Source of the DNA: an uncultured Beijerinckiaceae bacterium
Lineage (GTDB): Bacteria > Pseudomonadota > Alphaproteobacteria > Rhizobiales > Beijerinckiaceae
Assembly: GCA_937863205.1 (NCBI GenBank)
Contig: CALMGA010000321.1
Span: 1-20,667, forward strand
Length of the DNA: 20,667 nt
Reading direction: 5' to 3'
Every line of letters starts with the position of its first letter. Within the stretch, counting starts at the first letter, position 1. The notes under the pieces are model-generated. The model was not told the DNA's origin. It did no database searches and was given only the letters and a program-made list of their open reading frames with translations. Below are positions 8,406-15,551 of the stretch, piece after piece. Position numbers and translations under genes: made by a program.

Positions 8406-8701
8406 TGCGACGCCGCGGAGTTCGCCGCACCCGGCACGGCGTGTTCGCCCATGCGGCTGCCCATGCGGCTGCCTTGGCGGCGATCCTGGCTGGCCCCTAC
8501 CCCGCCATGGCCGGAGACGACGAATCTGAGCGCGCCCTGCTGCAGAAGTCCTGGTCGCAGGCTTGCGAACCCTATCGCAGGGTCAAGAACTGGTCGGCGC
8601 TGGAGGCGTGCAACCTTTCCTGGTTCCGTGCCCACGAGAAGGCCGTGTGGCACCTCAACCTGAACCCGCACGGAGCCGCTGCGGCGTCGCCATCGTCGTG
8701 A
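8405..8701 (+). CDS. Small secreted protein, 98 aa (third gene of the mini-operon)
   Basis: ATG 8405 overlaps the stop of the 41-aa gene (TGATG); a GTG one codon earlier is the alternative start. An Arg-rich N-region (MRRRGVRRTRHG) and an Ala-rich core ending GPYPAMAG form a signal peptide of about 36 residues. The mature part (DDESERALLQKSWSQACEPY) is helical and has two Cys, in QACEPY and EACNLSW, about 17 residues apart, able to form a disulfide. The Ala/His core contains an exact 12-base tandem duplication (8447-8470). The family is not recognised. A periplasmic helical protein partnered with the two membrane microproteins is a reasonable inference. Confidence 0.6.
   Translation: MRRRGVRRTRHGVFAHAAAHAAALAAILAGPYPAMAGDDESERALLQKSWSQACEPYRRVKNWSALEACNLSWFRAHEKAVWHLNLNPHGAAAASPSS
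8447..8470. repeat. 12-bp tandem duplication in a signal-peptide coding region
   Basis: GCCCATGCGGCT occurs twice in direct tandem (8447-8458 and 8459-8470), with GCC beginning a further partial copy. It is in frame and encodes Ala-His-Ala-Ala twice within the hydrophobic region of the 98-aa secreted protein. Slipped-strand duplication is the likely origin. Confidence 0.9.
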
Positions 8702-8740
8702 TCTCCGGTCCCGCAGGGATGCGGCGGCCCCGGCGATCCT

Positions 8741-9529
8741 TCAGAAACGGAACAGGCCGAGCGCATAATCGGCGGCGCCGGGGTTGTTGGGCTGGTCGAG
8801 CTTGGTGGGAAAGGTCTGGCGCGAGCGCGTGAAGGTCTTGTTGTCCTTGCGCACCAGCGTGATCTCAAGAACGGTCGGCACGGGCATGCCGCCCACGATC
8901 GCATAAGCGGCGCAGTTGTTGCCGTGAACGTGGACGACGCGGTGGTCCGTCGTCAAGGATTCGAAGACCTTGCCGGCGAAGGCGACGAAGTCGGGCTTGT
9001 GAAGGTCGCGCAGGCCGTGGACCTCGACCACGATCTGACGGAACAGGCGAAGCTGATCCGGCGCGAGCGTGCCCAGAACGGCCCATTCCGATCCTTCGAT
9101 GTCGCATTTCAAGATGAGGTCGCCGCCGGCGTCGAGATGGCCGTTCTCACGTAGAAGCGTGGGCAGCGTCTTGAAGGGCCCGTGCTTGCGGTTCCTGTCG
9201 GATACGCCGACCCGATGAAAATGGAAGCGCTCGTTGGGTTCGGGCGGCGCGGCGACCGTGTGGTCGTATTGGAAGATGTCGATGCCGCGGCGCGCCATGT
9301 CGGCATCCCACGACACGTCCGTGTCGATGCCGAGAGAATAGGCGGCGCGGATGCCGTCGAAGTCGTCGAGCATGACGTAGCCGCCATCCCCCTGACGGCC
9401 GAGCCTGACCTTGCGGAAGCCTTTCACGTCGGCGGGTTCGAGCCGTCTCAGGATCGCCCGCGCAGCTTGGTGCCCGGCAAGGCTGTTGTCGTAGCTGAAA
9501 GCGCCGAGGTCGCCGAAATCATACACCAT
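8741..9529 (-). CDS. FkbM/METTL24-type SAM-dependent methyltransferase
   Basis: A 262-aa protein from ATG 9529 (GGGA 9 bases upstream); a TTG at 9598 would add 23 residues and cannot be excluded. Motifs in order: VRLGRQGDGGYVMLDDF (about 43-57), AYSLGIDTDVSWDADMARRG (about 63-82), the FQYDHTV segment (about 86-92) and LKCDIEGSEWAVLGTL (about 140-155), where the acidic residues match the FkbM family's conserved core. The DGGYVM, YSxGI and DHT elements are those of the Methyltransf_22 (METTL24) branch. It is probably a cytosolic O-methyltransferase acting on a sugar or glycan; the substrate cannot be read. No glycan gene cluster surrounds it, so it appears to be a solitary gene. Confidence 0.82.
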   Translation of the reverse strand: MVYDFGDLGAFSYDNSLAGHQAARAILRRLEPADVKGFRKVRLGRQGDGGYVMLDDFDGIRAAYSLGIDTDVSWDADMARRGIDIFQYDHTVAAPPEPNERFHFHRVGVSDRNRKHGPFKTLPTLLRENGHLDAGGDLILKCDIEGSEWAVLGTLAPDQLRLFRQIVVEVHGLRDLHKPDFVAFAGKVFESLTTDHRVVHVHGNNCAAYAIVGGMPVPTVLEITLVRKDNKTFTRSRQTFPTKLDQPNNPGAADYALGLFRF

Positions 9530-9944
9530 CGCGCGGGTTCCCGGATGCGGATAATGCGCGCCCGACGGCGCTTGCCAATCAACGGCTGGGTCGAGCAAAA
9601 AGGCAAGGGCGTTCGCGCACTTATGCCACGATGGGAAAGCGCTTCCGGCTTCGCAGCATCGGCTGCGGCGATTAGGCCATCGTCCCGGCTGCCAGTGGCT
9701 CCATTGCGCGGTGCGTCAACGCCGGGTGTCCGCGCGATTGCGCCGCCCACCGATGCTGTCCGGCAGCGGAGGTCGTTTCCGGCGCGGGAAGCTATGGCAG
9801 AACCGACCCGCCGCCCTCGGTGTCGCCGTACGTTGCCTTTCTGCGACACCCCTGCGTTTCGAAGCGACCTCGAAGCATCTGCCGCTTTTACGACTTGTTA
9901 ACCATTCATGTGCTCCCTTATCACGGTTCGGTGAAGGGGATCCG
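9530..9944. other. Intergenic region with no supportable gene
   Basis: About 415 bases between the methyltransferase and the doubtful gene at 9945. Open frames exist on both strands, as expected at this GC content, but their translations are Arg/Ser/Cys-rich and lack gene character. The first 70 bases could instead be the methyltransferase N-terminus if TTG 9598 is used. The right end becomes A/T-richer and holds the possible promoter noted separately. Confidence 0.6.
9895..9924 (+). promoter_or_regulatory. Possible sigma-70-like promoter
   Basis: TTGTTA (9895-9900) and TATCAC (9919-9924) are separated by 18 bases and each match the consensus at 4 of 6 positions. They lie in a locally A/T-rich patch just upstream of the gene at 9945. 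The patch includes TTAACCAT, a word often seen in alphaproteobacterial intergenic DNA. Confidence 0.3.
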
Positions 9945-10211
9945 ATGGACTTTGCCGCCGAAGAGGAACTCTGCCAGCAGGCCTACGAGGTATGGCTCCA
10001 CTACGCCTGCCGGCCTGCGATCGAGGAGGATGGAGCGGGTCCACCCGCCCGGCGCGAAGGTCTCGCCCATGCCCCATCGGAGGCGAGACCGGACGGCCCT
10101 TGCAGCGTGCTTCCCCTGGTGTTCTTGAAAAGCGGCGTCTGCATGCTCGGCGTAAAGACCTCGTCGGAACACGGGTCCGCCCGACGCGCTACGAAGCGCC
10201 AAACCCAATAA
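9945..10211 (+). CDS. Doubtful small hypothetical protein, 88 aa
   Basis: ATG 9945 has AAGGGG 6 bases upstream and a possible promoter before it. The first 22 residues (MDFAAEEELCQQAYEVWLHY) form a convincing acidic helix. From about residue 24 the translation becomes Gly/Pro/Arg-rich with scattered Ser and Cys, which looks like noncoding sequence or the result of a frame disruption. I could not find a convincing continuation in the other two frames. It may be the start of a decayed gene or a true small protein with a disordered tail. The family is not recognised. Confidence 0.35.
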   Translation: MDFAAEEELCQQAYEVWLHYACRPAIEEDGAGPPARREGLAHAPSEARPDGPCSVLPLVFLKSGVCMLGVKTSSEHGSARRATKRQTQ

Positions 10212-10671
10212 CATCACCCTCCGATGGCAGGACGGCCGCCTCGACGCAGTCGCCGGTTGCCGACCGAGTCCCCTGCGATTCCAAGCGCTGCACCCACGCT
10301 TTCGCTGGTTCCCCACCAAGTCGCCAGCGATCACCGCATCCGGCGTACGCCGAGGCTCATCGCTGCAGCGGCAGCCACGAGGCCCAGAGGGGCGGCGCCA
10401 CAAGGATGCGGTATCCGCAAAACAGCGGGCGGCCCGTTCCCCACGAAGCTCCCGGCCCTGCACGCTCCTCGGACACCGCCGGAGCCGCCTTCTTCCGTCA
10501 AGTGCTTCGTGCAGGGGGCCGCGCGACCCAAGCTCCAGCAGGGTGGGATCGCGGACACCTCGGCCGCAACTCCTGCTGCGGCCGAGCAACGCCGCATCTG
10601 CGGAAGGCGGGAGACGGTAGCTGCAAGGGCTGCAAGGATTGATCGGAGGGTCGATTAAGACCGCGTTTACC
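10212..10671. other. Intergenic region with no supportable gene
   Basis: About 460 bases without a convincing gene. Several frames are open on both strands through GC bias alone; their products are dominated by Arg, Pro, Ser and Cys and have no ribosome-binding site at a sensible start. I saw no tRNA, rRNA, long inverted repeat or transposase remnant. It may be relict DNA continuous with the doubtful end of the 88-aa frame, or it may hold an untranslated RNA that cannot be recognised by eye. Confidence 0.55.
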
Positions 10672-11226
10672 ATGCTTCTTCATGTTTCGCGCGACGAGCT
10701 GTTTGCCGAAAGCGCCCTCATGACGATCGATTTCCGACACCCCGCACGCGTGATGCCGTGGTCTCGCGCAAATCTCTCCCAGCTCGATGCGCCCGCCCGC
10801 TTCGCCCACAACGACGATCGCCCGAATCTCCCGGAGTCCGAGAAGCGCGTTCCCTTCGAACCCGACCGGCTGCTGGTGCTCAAGGACGACATCACCCGAG
10901 CCGTTTTCACCGATGAGCGGGCGACCGATCGCGTCGAGGCCGTGCGCGACGACACCGTTTACCTCCGTTTATTGGCCGGAAACCTTCGCATGGAGCTGGA
11001 AATGGAGCGGTCGCAAGCCGGCCGGCGGCTCCTCGCCCAGGGTCGCTCCATGTCGAAGCAGCAGCGACGGACCGCGGCGGTGGAGACGTGCGCCGACAAT
11101 CTCGCCGGCATGCTGCTCGACCTGGAACAGCAGCTCACGAGTGACCGGACGCAAACCGAGCGCCTCGTCGAGGCGGTAGACCATTTCGTGACGACCGACG
11201 CCGATCCTTACCGGCTGCACGGCTGA
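10672..11226 (+). CDS. Hypothetical helical protein, 184 aa
   Basis: The frame is convincing from about residue 50 onward: PNLPESEKRVPFEPDRLLVL, then a run of charged helices (VYLRLLAGNLRMELEMERS, SKQQRRTAAVETCADNLAGM, LLDLEQQLTSDRTQTERLVE), suggestive of a coiled-coil or helical bundle. There is no signal peptide or membrane segment, and a single Cys. The start is uncertain. ATG 10672 was chosen, with GGAGGG somewhat too far upstream (21 bases); TTG 10639 and ATG 10720 are alternatives. The family is not recognised. It lies 134 bases upstream of the Spy-like/two-component operon on the same strand, but the gap holds that operon's likely control region, so it is probably a separate unit. Confidence 0.6.
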   Translation: MLLHVSRDELFAESALMTIDFRHPARVMPWSRANLSQLDAPARFAHNDDRPNLPESEKRVPFEPDRLLVLKDDITRAVFTDERATDRVEAVRDDTVYLRLLAGNLRMELEMERSQAGRRLLAQGRSMSKQQRRTAAVETCADNLAGMLLDLEQQLTSDRTQTERLVEAVDHFVTTDADPYRLHG

Positions 11227-11272
11227 TCCCAGATAGCGAGGCTGGCCGCGGTGGGCGGCACGATCCGCCCGT

Positions 11273-11292
11273 CTTCATGTTTCTTCACATTC
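11273..11292. promoter_or_regulatory. Candidate OmpR-type operator: 10-bp-phased direct repeat
   Basis: CTTCATGTTT and CTTCACATTC are adjacent direct repeats matching at 7 of 10 positions, spaced exactly one helical turn apart. OmpR/PhoB-family regulators typically bind such tandem sites. The repeat overlaps a weak TTCACA -35 (11284-11289) with a poor CATACG -10 (11308-11313) 18 bases further on. It sits about 70 bases upstream of the Spy-like gene, whose operon encodes an OmpR-type regulator, so autoregulation is inferred. Confidence 0.35.
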
Positions 11293-11360
11293 ACCCGGAT
11301 TTCCCGACATACGAGGCCGCTAAGGTTCAACCATTGCAACACCGGCAAGTGGAGACGACC

Positions 11361-12011
11361 TTGACGAACCTCGACGCGACGAACTCGAACACGCCCGCAA
11401 ACAACAGCCGCCGAACGGGCGGGCAGACCGGCCGGCGGCTTGGCCGGCTGGCGGCGGCAAGCGGCATCTTCGCCGGCGGCATGCTGGCCGGCGGCCTTCT
11501 GCTGGGCGCCGGCGCCTTCGCGGCGGCCGGCGGCGGAGCCGGCTTCGGCGGTCATGGCTTTGCCGGTCATGGCGCGCGCATCGGCATGATCCAGCACGTC
11601 GTCCGCAGCGCACTCGACTCGGTCGGCGCCACCACCGCCCAGGAAGACAAGATCCACGACATCTTCGCCAAGACCTTCACCGATCTCGACGCGAGCCGCG
11701 AGGGGGCGGCCGAAATGCGCAAGAAGACGCTCGACCTCCTGCGCGCGCCCACCATCGACAAGGCCGCCGTGGAGAAGCTGCGCGTCGACGAGGTCGCCGG
11801 GATCGATGCCAAGTCGAAGACGATCGTCGGCGCCCTGCTCGACGCCGCCGACCAGCTCACGCCCGACCAGCGCGCCAAGCTCGTGCAGCGCATGGAAGAC
11901 CGGATGGCGGCGCGGCGCGGCTGGGGCGGACACCGCGACGGGATGCCCGATCGCGGCTTCGGCCCCGATGGCGCGCCGGGCGGTGACAGGACCCCCAGCG
12001 ACCACGGCTGA
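11361..12011 (+). CDS. Spy/CpxP-like membrane-anchored periplasmic protein
   Basis: A 216-aa protein from TTG 11361, chosen because GGAG lies 8 bases upstream. A polar Asn/Thr-rich N-terminus with basic RRLGRL is followed by one Gly/Ala-rich membrane span (about 33-58), a Gly/His-rich linker (GFGGHGFAGHGARIG) and a helical domain (about 75-185) with LTPDQRAKLVQRMED near 166-180, the LTxxQ motif of the Spy/CpxP family. The tail is Gly/Asp/His-rich. Family members are periplasmic chaperones or stress and metal sensors that damp a two-component system. Here the gene lies 12 bases before the response regulator, which supports an accessory sensor role. There is no clear cleavage site, so it may stay anchored. 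Confidence 0.78.
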   Translation: MTNLDATNSNTPANNSRRTGGQTGRRLGRLAAASGIFAGGMLAGGLLLGAGAFAAAGGGAGFGGHGFAGHGARIGMIQHVVRSALDSVGATTAQEDKIHDIFAKTFTDLDASREGAAEMRKKTLDLLRAPTIDKAAVEKLRVDEVAGIDAKSKTIVGALLDAADQLTPDQRAKLVQRMEDRMAARRGWGGHRDGMPDRGFGPDGAPGGDRTPSDHG

Positions 12012-12023
12012 CCGGACACCGGC

Positions 12024-12761
12024 ATGGCGGCAGACCGCATCCTCATCATCGACGACGATGCGCGCCTCGCTGCCATGGTGGCGGAGTATCTCGCGGCGGC
12101 GGCCTTCACGGTGGAGCGCCGCACCACCGCCGCGGCCGGACTCGACGCGCTGGCACTCGGAACGTCCAGGCCCGCGACCGGCGGCCCGTTCGGCGCGGTG
12201 ATCCTCGACCTGATGCTGCCCGACCTCGACGGCTTCGAGGTGTGCCGGCGCATCAGGGCTCGCTCGGACGTGCCCATCCTGATGCTCACCGCCCGCGGCG
12301 AGGACACCGACCGCATCGTCGGGCTGGAGATCGGCGCCGACGACTACCTGCCCAAGCCCTTCAACCCGCGCGAACTGCTGGCCCGCCTGCGCGCCATCCT
12401 GCGGCGCAGGGCCGGCCCGCGGCAGGACGACGGGCTCGTGCTGCGCTTCGGCCGTTTGCAGATCGACCGCGGCTCGCGCAGCGTGCGCGTGGACGGCGAG
12501 GCGAAGGCGCTGACGAGCTACCAGTTCGACCTGCTCGCCGTGCTCGCCGACCACGCCGGCCGCGTGCTGAACCGCGACCGGCTGCTCGACCTCGTGCAGG
12601 GCCACGAGGCCTTCGACCGCTCGATCGACGTTCACGTCTCGCGCATCCGCGCGGCCATCGAGGACGATCCGCGCCATCCCCGCCGGATCCTCACCGTGCG
12701 CGGCACCGGCTACGTCTTCGCCAAGTCGCAGGACGCCGACCCGCGGGAGGCCGCGCCGTGA
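12024..12761 (+). CDS. OmpR-family response regulator
   Basis: A 245-aa protein. The receiver domain (about 5-120) has the acidic pocket D10-D12 (ILIIDDDARL), phospho-acceptor Asp62 in VILDLMLPDLDG, Thr89 in LMLTARGED and Lys111 in DDYLPKPFNPREL, so all catalytic residues are intact. The C-terminal winged-helix DNA-binding domain (about 138-235) shows LTSYQFDLLAVLADHAGRVL, RSIDVHVSRIRAAIEDDP and LTVRGTGYVF. The order, with a Spy-like gene before and a kinase after, matches a CpxR-type envelope-stress system, though the exact stimulus is unknown. Its stop overlaps the kinase's GTG start (GTGA), indicating coupled translation. Confidence 0.95.
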   Translation: MAADRILIIDDDARLAAMVAEYLAAAAFTVERRTTAAAGLDALALGTSRPATGGPFGAVILDLMLPDLDGFEVCRRIRARSDVPILMLTARGEDTDRIVGLEIGADDYLPKPFNPRELLARLRAILRRRAGPRQDDGLVLRFGRLQIDRGSRSVRVDGEAKALTSYQFDLLAVLADHAGRVLNRDRLLDLVQGHEAFDRSIDVHVSRIRAAIEDDPRHPRRILTVRGTGYVFAKSQDADPREAAP

Positions 12762-13999
12762 CGCGAGGCGGCCTACTCGGCCGGCAGATCGTCCGCCGGC
12801 GCTTGTTCTGGAAGATCTACGTCACGCTGCTGCTCAGCCTGTTCGCCGCGACGGTCGCGATGGGCACGTTCTGGTGGCTGTTAGGGGAGGCGCAGCGCCC
12901 GTCCGTCGTCCAGCCGTCGTCGCGTGCCGGCGATCCCCGATCCGGGGGCGGCGACGTTTCGCTGTTCGACGGCGAAGGACACCGCCTCGCCGTGCGCGGC
13001 GAGCCGATCTCGCTGGCGGACTATCACACGGGCGCGCGGCACGGGCCGGGGCGCATCCTGCGCATCGAGCTGCCCGACGACCGCTTCATCCTGACCCGCT
13101 TCGGTCCCTCGACCGGCGAGCGCGCGCTGCGCATCCTTACCGCGATGCTGAGCGTGCTGGGCGCCGTCGGGCTCGCCGCCTACCCCGTGACGGCTCTGCT
13201 GACCCGCCGTCTCGAAGCGTTGCGCGCCGGGGTCGCCCGCTGGGGCCTGGGCGGCGCGCCGCTCGACCTCGACACGAGCGGCAGCGACGAGGTGGCCTCG
13301 CTGGCCGGCACCTTCAAGGCCGCCGCCCGCAGCCTCGACGGGCTCGTCGCCTCGCAAAAGGCGCTGCTGGCCAACGCCAGCCACGAGTTGCGCTCGCCGC
13401 TGGCCCGCCTGCGCGTCGCGGTGGAAATCTGGCGCGGCCAGCCGGACGCGGCTGCCGGGGCGGCGACCGAGGCCGAGATCATCCGCAACCTCGCCGAAAT
13501 GGACGGCCTCGTCGAGGAGCTGCTGCTGTCGAGCCGCCTCGACCATGCCCCGACCCGGCGCGAAGGCTCCGACAGGGTGGACCTCCTCGGCCTCGCGGCG
13601 GAGGAAGCCGCCCGCTACGAGGCGGTCGTCAGCGGCGAGCCGGTGGAGATCACCGGCGATGCGGTGCTGCTGCGCCGCCTCATCCGCAACCTGCTGGACA
13701 ATGGGGCCAGGCACGGCCGTCCACCCCTCGACGTCGCCGTATCGCTCTGCGAGGGCCAGGCGCGCATCAGCGTGTGCGACGGCGGGCCGGGCATTGCCGC
13801 TGCCGAGCGCGAGCGCATCTTCGATCCCTTCTACAGGCCGAGGCACCGCGGCGAGGACGCCGGCGGCTGGGGTCTCGGATTGGCCCTCGTCCGCCAGATC
13901 GCGGAGCGCCACGGCGGCCATGTCGCCTGCCGCGAAATGCCGACGGGCGGCTCGCGCTTCGATGTCACGCTGTCGACCGGCGGGGCGGCGAGCGCCTGA
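12758..13999 (+). CDS. Membrane sensor histidine kinase
   Basis: A 413-aa protein starting at GTG 12758, overlapping the regulator's stop. TM1 is about 17-42. A short periplasmic sensor of about 80 residues follows, containing RILRIELPDDRFILTRFGP, then TM2 about 125-148 and a HAMP-like region (about 150-200). The phospho-acceptor is His209 in LLANASHELRSPLARLRVAV. The ATPase domain has the N box IRNLLDNGARHG (Asn311), G1 box CDGGPGIA, F box IFDPFYRP and G2 box GWGLGLALVRQ. All boxes are intact. The layout is that of CpxA/EnvZ-type kinases. It is the cognate partner of the regulator in the same operon. The sensor region is too short and variable to name a ligand. Confidence 0.95.
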   Translation: MTRGGLLGRQIVRRRLFWKIYVTLLLSLFAATVAMGTFWWLLGEAQRPSVVQPSSRAGDPRSGGGDVSLFDGEGHRLAVRGEPISLADYHTGARHGPGRILRIELPDDRFILTRFGPSTGERALRILTAMLSVLGAVGLAAYPVTALLTRRLEALRAGVARWGLGGAPLDLDTSGSDEVASLAGTFKAAARSLDGLVASQKALLANASHELRSPLARLRVAVEIWRGQPDAAAGAATEAEIIRNLAEMDGLVEELLLSSRLDHAPTRREGSDRVDLLGLAAEEAARYEAVVSGEPVEITGDAVLLRRLIRNLLDNGARHGRPPLDVAVSLCEGQARISVCDGGPGIAAAERERIFDPFYRPRHRGEDAGGWGLGLALVRQIAERHGGHVACREMPTGGSRFDVTLSTGGAASA

Positions 14000-14279
14000 C
14001 GCCGCCGGCCCATGCCGCGAAAAGCCGGCCATCATACGAAGCCCTCGGGGATGGCGGCGGGGTGACGAGCGGTTGGAGAAGATGCGCTGGCGCACGCTCG
14101 CCCAGCCTGCATCGCCATCATGTTGTCGATGGACGCCCTTCCTCTCGGCCACCGCGATCACGCCCGGCCTGGGTGCTCTGCAACACCTCGCGCCGGGGTA
14201 GACGGCTTGGCTGACCGATGCGATGCAGGTCGGCTTCCCGTGGGCGCGCCCAACGAGCCGAGAGTGCGGCCAAGGGCTG
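14000..14279. other. Convergent intergenic region
   Basis: 280 bases between the kinase stop and the hydrolase stop. A GCCGGC element at 14004-14009 can pair with the same palindromic word at 14024-14029 around 14 bases, but no T-run follows, so it is not a convincing terminator. No gene with a ribosome-binding site was found. Confidence 0.5.
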
Positions 14280-15470
14280 CTACCGCCCGCGCAGCAAACC
14301 ATAGGGTCCCGCGGCGGGTCCGTCATCGCCGGGGACGTCGTTGCCCGGCGAATCGTTGGCGCGTGCCCCGTTGTCGGCGGCGGCCGGACCGCCAGTGGCG
14401 TCCCGGGCGATGCGGCGCAGGGCGTCGGCGAGCGGATCGGCGCTGCCAGCCCGGGTGACGAAGTCGTTGTGCACGGCGCCGAGGCGGGCGGCGAAGGCGA
14501 GGGTTCCCGGACCGATGTGGGGCGGCAGCCTTTCTTCGGCGGGAAGACCGGCCGCTCTGAGCCGGTCGGCGAGGGCGATGTTGGGGGCGCTCGACGCCTT
14601 GGAATACAGGCTGACGAAATACGCCCTCTCGTGAGCGCTCAGGATCCAGTTTTCGAACTTGCCACTCTCGCCGAACAGGGCATCGAGGAGCACGACCCCC
14701 TCGATGCGATGGCGGTGGCCGCCGCCCTGGCCGGCGTAGAGCAGCGAGAAGGCCGTGGGCAGGTAGCCGCCGCTGTAGGCGACGACGATGACCGGCAGGC
14801 GGTCGATCGCTGCGGCATCGAAGCGGCCATTTGCGCGCTGCGCGAGATGATCGGCCGCTTCATCGAGGTAATCATCGAGAAAGCCGGGATCCCAGAAACG
14901 ACCGGCGCTCGAATCGAGCGCGTCCTTCGCCATCTGCGGCGCGACCAGGGCGGCGTTGAGATGCGAAGCGGCGAGTTGCGCCGGCACACGCTGCCGGGCG
15001 GCGACGTCGCGCGTCAGGTTGGCGAGGTTGCCGTGGAAGAAGAGCACCAGCTTGGCATCGGGGCGCCGGGGATCGAAGTCCGGCGGCATGGAAAGCAGCG
15101 AGCGGGTGTCCTCGTAGGTTTCCTTGCGCAGCTTGCCGGCGCGTGGCGCGAGATGGAACTCGCCATCCGCGTCCTTGCCGAGGAACGGCGTGTTCTGGTC
15201 GGGGATGTTGCCGTTGTAGGGAAACGGCGAGTGGGTGAAGCGAACCAAGGCGAAGTCAATCAAGGGGCTCTTCCTTGCCGGCCGCGCCGCATTTTCATGC
15301 GGTCTGCCGGGCTGGGTGTGCGCCTTGGCGACCACCTTGGGAGCGTCTTGACCGACCGCCGGTTCGCCATCGTCGGGGGCGGCCTGCTGCGCGGCGGACA
15401 GCGAGCCGGTCAGGGCCGCCAGCACGACGCCAACCGCCGCCGTCCGCAAGCGGGATCGTTTCCATCCCAA
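14280..15470 (-). CDS. Secreted alpha/beta-hydrolase-like protein
   Basis: A 396-aa protein. The start is TTG 15470, preceded by AAAGGCGGG; GTG 15515 is the alternative, adding 15 residues but lacking a ribosome-binding site. A basic MGWKRSRLRT and hydrophobic core ending GSLSAA form a signal peptide, followed by a disordered Ala/Pro/Gln linker to about residue 67. The hydrolase core has LVLFFHGNLANLTRD (oxyanion HG at 146-147), VVAYSGGYLPTAF with nucleophile Ser233 in an A-x-S-x-G elbow, Asp263 in VVLLDALFGE and His334 in GAVHNDFV, a plausible complete triad. The acidic Gly/Asn/Pro tail is low complexity. The substrate is unknown. It is the last gene of the minus-strand block, 81 bases after the GH15 gene. 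Confidence 0.75.
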   Translation of the reverse strand: MGWKRSRLRTAAVGVVLAALTGSLSAAQQAAPDDGEPAVGQDAPKVVAKAHTQPGRPHENAARPARKSPLIDFALVRFTHSPFPYNGNIPDQNTPFLGKDADGEFHLAPRAGKLRKETYEDTRSLLSMPPDFDPRRPDAKLVLFFHGNLANLTRDVAARQRVPAQLAASHLNAALVAPQMAKDALDSSAGRFWDPGFLDDYLDEAADHLAQRANGRFDAAAIDRLPVIVVAYSGGYLPTAFSLLYAGQGGGHRHRIEGVVLLDALFGESGKFENWILSAHERAYFVSLYSKASSAPNIALADRLRAAGLPAEERLPPHIGPGTLAFAARLGAVHNDFVTRAGSADPLADALRRIARDATGGPAAADNGARANDSPGNDVPGDDGPAAGPYGLLRGR

Positions 15471-15551
15471 GATCGTCCCGCCTTTCGCGCCCGGCCCTGC
15501 CGCACTCCCTTGCACCAGGCGGCCGGCCGCGGGAAGGGGCAGATCACGCCC

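Noticed and set aside
10224..10658. A 144-codon open frame on the plus strand in the gene-poor stretch
   Set aside because: It is dominated by Pro, Ala, Arg and Ser and has no ribosome-binding site at the start, so I do not support it as a gene.
9921..10673. A 250-codon open frame on the minus strand in the gene-poor stretch
   Set aside because: The translation is Arg/Ser/Cys/Pro-rich, with no recognisable fold, and no ribosome-binding site marks its start; GC bias explains the openness.
11208..12677. A 489-codon open frame on the minus strand
   Set aside because: It is antisense to the Spy-like and response-regulator genes; the composition is that of a shadow frame.
14004..14029. GCCGGC repeat pair after the histidine kinase as an intrinsic terminator
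   Set aside because: The stem is only 6 bases of a self-palindromic word with a 14-base loop and no T-run, so terminator function is not supported.
12881..14326. A 481-codon open frame on the minus strand
   Set aside because: It mirrors the histidine kinase, whose H, N, G1, F and G2 boxes are all intact on the plus strand.
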